Source: Anaerolineales bacterium (lineage in GTDB: Bacteria; Chloroflexota; Anaerolineae; Anaerolineales; UBA6663). Taken from it: a DNA stretch of 12,967 nucleotides. Every line of letters starts with the position of its first letter. Within the stretch, counting starts at the first letter, position 1. Below the pieces are notes generated by a model, which was not told the origin of the DNA, searched no databases, and saw only the letters and a program-made list of their open reading frames with translations. This document shows, in pieces, positions 7,531 to 12,967 of the stretch. The DNA is taken from positions 1-12,967 of the forward strand of contig JAEURM010000030.1 of assembly GCA_016789245.1 (NCBI GenBank), in the 5' to 3' direction. The position numbers and the translations under genes are program-made.

Positions 7531-7551
7531 CGCGTATTGCGTATTTCGTAT
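7531..7551. repeat. Three tandem heptamers NNCGTAT (ATACGNN on the minus strand)
   Basis: CGCGTAT, TGCGTAT and TTCGTAT follow one another without gaps, in the gap between the fusion gene and the phosphatase gene. On the coding (minus) strand this reads ATACGAA-ATACGCA-ATACGCG and ends 13 bases before the phosphatase ATG. It is a short tandem repeat with no function I can assign. Confidence 0.6.
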
Positions 7552-7559
7552 GGGCGTAA

Positions 7560-7579
7560 GGGCGCATCGCGATGCGCCC
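7560..7579. repeat. Perfect 20-base palindrome abutting the glyA-gcvT stop codon
   Basis: GGGCGCATCG and its exact complement CGATGCGCCC form a 20-base palindrome starting one base after the TAG stop (7582-7580). On the minus strand the stop is embedded in GTAGGGGCGCATCG. There is no T-run after it, so it is a poor terminator. It resembles the extragenic palindromic GTAGGGGCGC repeats scattered in many genomes and may stabilise or attenuate the transcript before the phosphatase gene. Confidence 0.65.
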
Positions 7580-10500
7580 CTACTTTTTCTTCGGAAAACG
7601 GCTCACTACACTCGCCGCTTCGGGCGCGCGTACTTTGACGCCGCTGGCGGTGAGCGCGGCTTCCAGTTCGGCCTGAGTGCTTGGTTTGGGTGCGGCTTTG
7701 GTAAACGCTTCCGCCGCGCCTTGCCACACAGCAATGGCCGCACCTTCCGCGCCCGCGTTAAAATTCAGGTGCGCTTGCCCCAGCCGGAAGCCCTCACTAT
7801 CAATGGAACAGCACGTCACTTCGCCAATCACGTGGCCTTGGGCATCCGTCACCGGGTCACCGTTGTGGGCCATGCGCCCGCTCTTCTGCGTAAAACGGAA
7901 GCGCACCACCTCTCGCTTGCGCGCGCGCTCTTGGTTAAGGAACGCCGAACGGCCAATAAACCACGGCTTGTGCGCTTTCACGTAGCTATCAAAGCCAGAG
8001 TCACCCACGCCTAAATCTAGGCGGCCAGCCAATTCATCACCGTACAACGGCAAACCGGCCTCCGTGCGCAGTGAATCACGCGCGGCGAGGCCACACGGTT
8101 GCGCACCCGCCAGCACCAACGCGCTCCACAACTCCACCACGCGGCTGGGGTGCACAAACAACTCAAAGCCTATCAGTTCACCGGTATAGCCCGTGCGGGA
8201 AACGATTAGCTCGAATCCGCCGATGGTGGCGTAGCACACTTCCGTGCGCTTGAGTTTTGTGATTAGCGATTTGTTATGGGAGTCTGCGCCGAGGGCCAAT
8301 AAAATCTCGCGGCTCTTGGGGCCTTGCAGGGCAATATCCACGCGTTGGTCGGTGCCACTTTCCGGTGCGCGCAAATTGCGGAGCGTTACGCCGTGCCGCC
8401 CGGGGGCCGTGGCCCATTGCCGCTCGGCATCAATCATCACCTCGCCGCGTTGCACCGCCGTAATCCACGCCCAATCTTTATCATCATTGCTGGCGTTCAC
8501 CACTATTAAGAAATGGTCTAGCGCCAAGCAATACACGTAGCAATCATCATGCACGTGGCCGTTGGGCGCTAGCAGGTGCGAATATTGGCTTTCGCCCGGC
8601 TTGAGCGCGGTGGCTTCGTTGCCCGTCACTGCGTCTAAAAATTCGGCCGCGTCCGGGCCGCGCGCTTCCCACACGCCCATGTGGCTCACATCAAACAAGC
8701 CAGCGCCGGTGCGCGTGGCGGTGTGCTCAGCCAACACGCCGGTGTACTGCACTGGCATTTCCCAACCGGCAAACGGCACCATCTTGGCTCCCAAAGCGCG
8801 GTGCGTTTCATTCAGCCGCGTCATCTTCAGCGGCGCGTTGTCTATTTCCTTCCACTGAAACTGCGGCAGAGCAGGCGGCGTATCCACGGCCCACTTGCTC
8901 ATGCCCACAAAGTACGGCTTGGTTTGGTCTACGCCGTCTCCAGCAACTTTGGGCAGGGCGGCCACCGGCTTGGCCTCACGCACAATTACTGGGCCGGGGA
9001 GTTTGCGTTGCAAGTCCACCAAATCTGGCGCTACAAAACCATCGGATAAATCGCGCAACCAAGTGGTGATGAGCACCGCCTTATCCGTGGGAACGGTGAG
9101 CGCGTAATTGTTGCCGCGCCGTGTGAGCGCGCCTTCCACTTGGCCGCGAGGCGTATATAAGCGGCTGGCTTGGCTTTGGCCATCTTTCAATGCATACACA
9201 TCGCTGGCCGTAGCCCAGTACAAAAATTCATCCGCGCGCTCGCCCACCACTTCAATTTCACCAAATGGCCCGTTGGGCGCGGCATCATCTAAAAAGTAGA
9301 AGTGTGGATAACCGTGTTTCGGCGGCTCAAAATCAATGCCCACGCTGTGCGCCAAATCGCGCACTTTCAGTTTGACTTCATTGAAGGTTTCAAAATCAAT
9401 CTTGGCGCGGAACAAATCACCTTTGCGGCCCGGATATTTGTACGGCACACACGCCTTGAGAATCTGCGCAATGACATCGGCCAACGCATCAATTTCTTTT
9501 TCACGGAAGCCGCGTTGCGTAATCCACGGCGCACCAATGCGGATGCCGGACGGCGTGACGGCGCTTTTATCTCCGGGGATGGTGTTGCGGTTCACCACAA
9601 TGCCAGCGTTATCCAAAATGCGTGCGGCCACATCACCCATCAGCGGCGTGCCATCCGGCCCTTTTACAGATTTGCAATCTACGTTGAGCAAGTGACTTTC
9701 GGTGCCGCCAAACGGAATTTCAAACCCATGAGCCTTTAAGCGCTCACACAGTCGCGCGGCGTTCTTCACCGTTTGGTGTTGCAGTTCTTTCCACTGCGGT
9801 GATTGCGCAATCTTGAAGGTGGCGGCGAGGGCGGCAAACACATTCACGTGCGGGCCACCTTGCTCACCGGGGAATACGGCGCGGTCAATCTTCTTAGCCA
9901 GTGCGGCATCATGCGTGATGATGCAAGCGCCGCGTGGGCCGTTGAGCGTTTTGTGCGTGGTGAAGGTGACGATGTGCGCAATGCCCACCGGCGAGGGATA
10001 CGCGCCGGCCGCAATCAGACCGGCCACATGCGCCATATCCGCCAGCAGGTACGCGCCCACTGAATCGGCAATCTCACGGAAGCGCTTGAAATCCGCCATC
10101 CACGGATACGAAGAGTAGCCCACAATAATCATCTTGGGCTTGTGCTCTTGCGCCAGCCGCGCCACTTCATCCATATCAATGCGGCCCGTGGCGGGGTTCA
10201 CATCATAAGAAACAATCTTGTAATACTTGCCAGAGCGGTTAGCCGCTGAGCCGTGTGTGAGGTGGCCCCCAAACAGCAAGTTCATGCCCATCACGGTATC
10301 ACCCGGCGTTACCAGCGCGTTGTACACGGCGTTGTTGGCGGGCGCGCCGGAGAGCGCTTGCACGTTCACATATAACTGGTTCGCCGTTAGGCCGTTGGCG
10401 GCAAACGCTTCCGCGCAACGCCGCCGCGCCAGAGATTCAATCAGGTTGGCGTACTCAGTACCCTTGTAGTAGCGCGGGTCACTGTAGCGTCGGAACTGCG

Positions 10501-10744
10501 TCAGCCGCGCTTCGTAATCCAAAATCTCGCCGTCCGTCATCCAGCGCGTTTCATCATCCGGGTAGCCTTCGGCGTACAAATTGTGAAAGCGCGTGCTCAG
10601 CGCTTCTAACACTGCTTGCGGCGCTGTGCTTTCAGAGGGGATGAGAATTAATTTGTGATACTGACGTTCGGCTTCAATCTGAGCCAGTTCATAAACATCG
10701 GGGTCAATATCGCGTAAAGAGCCACGGAAGAGAGAATCAGACAT
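7580..10744 (-). CDS. GlyA-GcvT fusion: serine hydroxymethyltransferase + aminomethyltransferase (T-protein)
   Basis: A single 1054-codon frame joins two folate enzymes of the serine-glycine cycle. Residues 1-472 are SHMT: YAEGYP (57-62), RYYKGTEY (91-98), SGAPAN (132-137), GGHLTHG (159-165), Asp236/His239, PLP lysine Lys265 in TTHKTLNGPRG, and SGIRIG with carboxylate-binding Arg402. A 28-residue insertion (63-90) separates YAEGYP from RYY, which are adjacent in most SHMTs. Residues 641 to about 1015 are GcvT: ALGAKMVPFAGWEMPVQY, GLFDVSHMG, the catalytic Asp pair 733/734 in GHVHDDCYVY, ALQGPKS, SRTGYTGE and GLAARDSLRTEAGLPLYGDEL. Both active sites look intact. The 475-590 linker resembles the N-terminal part of GcvT without the Asp pair. 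The start at 10744 has GGAG five bases upstream, and a clean sigma-70 promoter lies above. In a cell, SHMT and T-protein share 5,10-methylene-THF, so the fusion could channel folate; that is inference. No frame break is seen, so an assembly artefact is unlikely. Confidence 0.95.
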   Translation of the reverse strand: MSDSLFRGSLRDIDPDVYELAQIEAERQYHKLILIPSESTAPQAVLEALSTRFHNLYAEGYPDDETRWMTDGEILDYEARLTQFRRYSDPRYYKGTEYANLIESLARRRCAEAFAANGLTANQLYVNVQALSGAPANNAVYNALVTPGDTVMGMNLLFGGHLTHGSAANRSGKYYKIVSYDVNPATGRIDMDEVARLAQEHKPKMIIVGYSSYPWMADFKRFREIADSVGAYLLADMAHVAGLIAAGAYPSPVGIAHIVTFTTHKTLNGPRGACIITHDAALAKKIDRAVFPGEQGGPHVNVFAALAATFKIAQSPQWKELQHQTVKNAARLCERLKAHGFEIPFGGTESHLLNVDCKSVKGPDGTPLMGDVAARILDNAGIVVNRNTIPGDKSAVTPSGIRIGAPWITQRGFREKEIDALADVIAQILKACVPYKYPGRKGDLFRAKIDFETFNEVKLKVRDLAHSVGIDFEPPKHGYPHFYFLDDAAPNGPFGEIEVVGERADEFLYWATASDVYALKDGQSQASRLYTPRGQVEGALTRRGNNYALTVPTDKAVLITTWLRDLSDGFVAPDLVDLQRKLPGPVIVREAKPVAALPKVAGDGVDQTKPYFVGMSKWAVDTPPALPQFQWKEIDNAPLKMTRLNETHRALGAKMVPFAGWEMPVQYTGVLAEHTATRTGAGLFDVSHMGVWEARGPDAAEFLDAVTGNEATALKPGESQYSHLLAPNGHVHDDCYVYCLALDHFLIVVNASNDDKDWAWITAVQRGEVMIDAERQWATAPGRHGVTLRNLRAPESGTDQRVDIALQGPKSREILLALGADSHNKSLITKLKRTEVCYATIGGFELIVSRTGYTGELIGFELFVHPSRVVELWSALVLAGAQPCGLAARDSLRTEAGLPLYGDELAGRLDLGVGDSGFDSYVKAHKPWFIGRSAFLNQERARKREVVRFRFTQKSGRMAHNGDPVTDAQGHVIGEVTCCSIDSEGFRLGQAHLNFNAGAEGAAIAVWQGAAEAFTKAAPKPSTQAELEAALTASGVKVRAPEAASVVSRFPKKK

Positions 10745-10782
10745 GTGAACTCCGAGAAAAGGAGGATGAGACGTGCGTGAAG

Positions 10783-10811
10783 ATTGTAGGCGAGGCGGGA
10801 GGGCGGGTCAA
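10783..10811 (-). promoter_or_regulatory. Sigma-70 promoter of the glyA-gcvT fusion
   Basis: On the minus strand TTGACC (10811-10806) and TACAAT (10788-10783) are separated by 17 bases, each hexamer one mismatch from consensus. The predicted start near 10776 leaves a leader of about 30 bases. That is too short for a glycine or THF riboswitch, so no riboswitch control is visible here. Confidence 0.75.
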
Positions 10812-10970
10812 GGAAATGGATGTTTGAGATGGAACGCAAGGGTCTTTTGGCGCTGGGCTTGGTCATTAGCCAAAGTCTACAAAATGATACGGTCTCGTTT
10901 CTCCCAGCGGGCCAACTGGTGGCAGTGAATAAGCCTTGCCCAAGCTGAAAGATTCCGCCCAGTTCCGCAT

Positions 10971-10976
10971 TAAACT
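10971..10976 (+). promoter_or_regulatory. Possible -10 element of the ECF sigma gene, perhaps leaderless
   Basis: TAAACT lies seven bases before ATG 10984, the distance expected if transcription starts at or next to the start codon. No Shine-Dalgarno precedes that ATG, in keeping with a leaderless message. No standard -35 is seen. Two TTCCGC copies (10953-10958 and 10963-10968), ten bases apart, sit just upstream and could be a regulator site. The rest of the 10745-10983 gap contains only the glyA-gcvT promoter. Confidence 0.3.
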
Positions 10977-10983
10977 AGTGCTT

Positions 10984-11520
10984 ATGAATGATGAACCGGA
11001 ACTTATCCGGCAGGCGCAGAAAGACCCGCAGGCGTTTGGCTGGCTATATGACCGTTATGTGCGGCGGATTTATGCCTTTGTGTATCACCGCTGTGGCGAT
11101 AGTGCGGTGACGCAGGATGTAACCGCCGCCACCTTTGAGAAGGCTTTGCAAAACATAGGCCGCTTTCGGTGGCAGGGCGTGGCCTTTGGCGCATGGCTGT
11201 ACCGCATTGCACGCAATGAGTTGAACGGGCACTACCGGCGCGAACGCCACACTCAGGATGTGGATTGGCGCGTGCTAGAAACGCACATCGCGCCCAGCCG
11301 CAACGGCAAGCATGATGCTCTGCACGCCGCGTTCGGCGCACTGCCGGATGATGACCGGGAACTGCTCACCCTGCGCTTTTTTGAAGATTTATCCAGCACT
11401 GAAGTGGCCGAGGTACTCAATACATCGGTGAGCAATATTTACGTGCGCGTGCATCGCGCCCTGCAACGGCTCCGGGTGGAAATAGAGAAGTTAGAAACTG
11501 TGGAGGCTGACCATGTCTAA
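10984..11520 (+). CDS. ECF-type RNA polymerase sigma factor
   Basis: This small sigma-70-family protein of 178 residues has only regions 2 and 4, the ECF layout. Region 2 runs about 18-86, with FGWLYDRYVRRIYAFVY and the core-binding helix ending in TFEKALQNIGRF, then AWLYRIARNELNGHYRR. Region 4 runs about 115-165, with LPDDDRELLTLRFFEDLSSTEVAEVL and the recognition helix SVSNIYVRVHRALQRLR. ATG 10984 is preferred over an upstream in-frame TTG (10936), because it gives the usual 6-15 residues before region 2 and the TTG extension is not conserved-looking. Its last eight bases overlap the next gene, which encodes a membrane protein, the normal arrangement of an ECF factor and its anti-sigma. Region 1.1 and the region 3 linker are absent, as expected. 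The regulon and inducing signal cannot be told. Confidence 0.9.
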   Translation: MNDEPELIRQAQKDPQAFGWLYDRYVRRIYAFVYHRCGDSAVTQDVTAATFEKALQNIGRFRWQGVAFGAWLYRIARNELNGHYRRERHTQDVDWRVLETHIAPSRNGKHDALHAAFGALPDDDRELLTLRFFEDLSSTEVAEVLNTSVSNIYVRVHRALQRLRVEIEKLETVEADHV

Positions 11521-12967
11521 TGAAATGAATGATTGGGGCCGCCGCTTGGATGCGGGCGAAACCGATGACGCAGAACTAAAACTGGCGGCGCGTTTGCGGG
11601 CCGCGCGGCCTCCAGTGCAATCTATGCCCTCGGCCACCGAAGCCGCCATCCGTGCGCGGGTGCTGAATAGCGGTAGTGCCACCGCCAAGCCGCGCTTTGG
11701 ATTTAATTGGCCGCGTCTAAATTTGAATTGGGTAGCGGGCACGGCACTCTCTGGCGTAATGCTCGTCTTGGCGGTGGCCATGTTTTCAGTGTTGAGCCAA
11801 CCTCAGCCCGCCACAACCCCAACGGAAGCCATCGTCCTCGCCACGGCCTCGGCTAATCAGCTCACGCCCCTGCCCGCCATTGCCTGTGACGGCGCGGCAG
11901 GTGAAGCGCTCGCCACCATCACCAGCGCCACGTTTGAACAACACATTCCCTTGCCCCCCGGCCCACTCGATTTATCTTTGTTGATTGATTCTTCTTTTAG
12001 CCCTGCCATGGCCGAACGCGCCACGCTGTATGTGGGCTTTGCCAGCCCAGAGCGCGCGGCGGCGTGGAACACCTCCAACGCCAACCTTGCGCCGGATGGC
12101 GTAGAGGGCCTCACCCGTTTGGAAATTGAAGCGGGCCGCCGTACCACGGTGGTGCGGATGCGCCCAATCAACACGGAGGCGCTTTACAACGTTGCCCAAG
12201 ATGGGCGCGTAGCTGTGTTTTTGGCCATTGTGTGTAATGCGGATACGGTTTCCCCTACGGTGTTGTTTTCGGCGGTGCAAAAAGATTATGCCTTTACATT
12301 GCCGTTGGCGGGTTTGCCCAACGGCGCGTTGGCGGGCAGTTACACGGTAGTAGCGAGGGATACGTGCCTAAGCATCGCTACCCAGTTCGGCGTGACGCTA
12401 GAAGATTTGCTCACTGCCAATCGAGACCAACTCAACACTGAGTGTAGTAACTTACAAGCCGGGCAAACACTAAGGATTCCGTTGGCCTTCAGCGGCGCGG
12501 GCGACCAAGTGCAAATCCTTGCGGCCAAACCGGCAGGCGGTTGGCTGGCCGGTGAAATTGAAGTGACGGTGGCCTACACACTCACCTCCGCATCGGCGGC
12601 CACTTTGCAAATTGCTTTTGTTAATCCCACGTGGGATGGAAATTTTTCGCCGGTGGTAAATCCAGAACCGTGGGAAGGCGGTTTAGAAACGGCAGTGAGC
12701 GCGTTGGGGAGCAATCAATCTAACGCCACTGTTACCGTGCGCGTGCCCGCCGCCCCACCAGAAGATTTGCAACGGCTGGCAGAGGATGGGCGGGTGGCCT
12801 TGTACGCCGCGCTCACCCGCGTAGATGAACGCAATATCAGCTCACGCTTGGCCTATGATATTGAACGCGAGCAGGTGTATGACGTTCCCACTAACCTCAC
12901 TTGTAATGCAACGCGCGGCCTGGATAGCGTCCGCTTCAAATCCGTTTCTATTGCGCCCAACAGCCAA
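11513..12967 (+). CDS. Membrane-anchored LysM-domain protein, probable anti-sigma partner (3' end outside window)
   Basis: An open frame of 485 codons starts at ATG 11513 and has no stop before the window end. GGAGG at 11502-11506 is ideally placed, and the start overlaps the sigma gene by 8 bases, implying coupled translation. The first 70 residues are cytoplasmic and helical (ELKLAARLRAARPP, TEAAIRARVL). A single membrane span covers about 72-94, followed by a Pro/Thr/Ala-rich linker and a large outer part. A LysM domain occupies 276-322 (YTVVARDTCLSIATQFGV to LQAGQTLRIP), with a Cys pair at 285/311 that may form a disulphide. Segments on either side of LysM resemble each other (about 150-240 and 348-437). 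The typical zinc anti-sigma motif (H-x3-C-x2-C) is absent, so the anti-sigma role rests on gene order and topology. LysM suggests binding of peptidoglycan or a related glycan outside the cell. Confidence 0.8.
   Translation, partial: MSNEMNDWGRRLDAGETDDAELKLAARLRAARPPVQSMPSATEAAIRARVLNSGSATAKPRFGFNWPRLNLNWVAGTALSGVMLVLAVAMFSVLSQPQPATTPTEAIVLATASANQLTPLPAIACDGAAGEALATITSATFEQHIPLPPGPLDLSLLIDSSFSPAMAERATLYVGFASPERAAAWNTSNANLAPDGVEGLTRLEIEAGRRTTVVRMRPINTEALYNVAQDGRVAVFLAIVCNADTVSPTVLFSAVQKDYAFTLPLAGLPNGALAGSYTVVARDTCLSIATQFGVTLEDLLTANRDQLNTECSNLQAGQTLRIPLAFSGAGDQVQILAAKPAGGWLAGEIEVTVAYTLTSASAATLQIAFVNPTWDGNFSPVVNPEPWEGGLETAVSALGSNQSNATVTVRVPAAPPEDLQRLAEDGRVALYAALTRVDERNISSRLAYDIEREQVYDVPTNLTCNATRGLDSVRFKSVSIAPNSQ

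Noticed and set aside
7518..7727. 70-codon upstream extension of the phosphatase frame
   Set aside because: It overlaps the end of the fusion gene and the palindromic repeat and is Arg/Ser-rich; the family N-terminus begins at MTLLFLVRH.
10936..10983. TTG start extending the sigma factor by 16 residues
   Set aside because: There is no ribosome site, the extension is not like the family, and ATG 10984 gives the normal ECF N-terminus.
10745..10983. Glycine or tetrahydrofolate riboswitch ahead of glyA-gcvT
   Set aside because: The predicted promoter leaves a leader of only about 30 bases, and no conserved aptamer structure is apparent.

Overview
The window reads as bacterial chromosome, most likely from the phylum Chloroflexota (Anaerolineae-like). 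The pointers are a single-chain serine hydroxymethyltransferase–aminomethyltransferase, a two-subunit glycine decarboxylase, a divergent FtsH-type membrane AAA protease, a membrane-anchored LysM protein behind an ECF sigma factor, and short intergenic repeats of the GTAGGGGCGC/GCGCCC and cACGAAG kinds. The phylum is inferred from gene content and style, not from a marker gene. No mobile element, CRISPR array, tRNA or rRNA is seen, and no gene-free stretch exceeds 300 bases.

Layout. Bases 2-3120 (+) carry the end of gcvH, then gcvPA and gcvPB, closed by a strong intrinsic terminator (3151-3183). Bases 3347-4603 (+) encode a TolB-like beta-propeller lipoprotein. A bidirectional hairpin terminator (4681-4712) separates it from the convergent FtsH-like gene (4750-6777, -), which has a clear sigma-70 promoter. 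Upstream of that, also on the minus strand, are a histidine-phosphatase gene (6921-7517) and a 1054-residue glyA-gcvT fusion (7580-10744). The fusion is driven by a TTGACC-N17-TACAAT promoter. From 10984 (+) an ECF sigma factor overlaps a gene for a membrane-anchored LysM protein, probably its anti-sigma partner, which runs off the window end.

How it fits together. H, P-alpha and P-beta proteins (left) and T-protein (in the fusion) make up the folate-dependent part of the glycine cleavage system; only the L-protein is not seen. The T-protein is joined to SHMT, so one chain would both make 5,10-methylene-THF from the aminomethyl arm of H-protein and use it to convert a second glycine to serine, or run the reverse. 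The phosphatase just downstream could belong to the same serine/glycine theme, but its substrate cannot be read from sequence.

The most notable structure is inside the fusion. Between the SHMT and T-protein domains lies a segment (residues about 475-590) whose central 42 residues align without gaps to the fusion's own T-protein N-terminal region at roughly 45 % identity by hand count, but without the catalytic Asp pair. It looks like a decayed second T-protein-like domain. Other points for a second look are the gcvPA start (AGG where ATG is expected), a palindromic repeat abutting the fusion stop codon, the unusual FtsH architecture, and a domain duplication flanking LysM in the sigma-partner protein.
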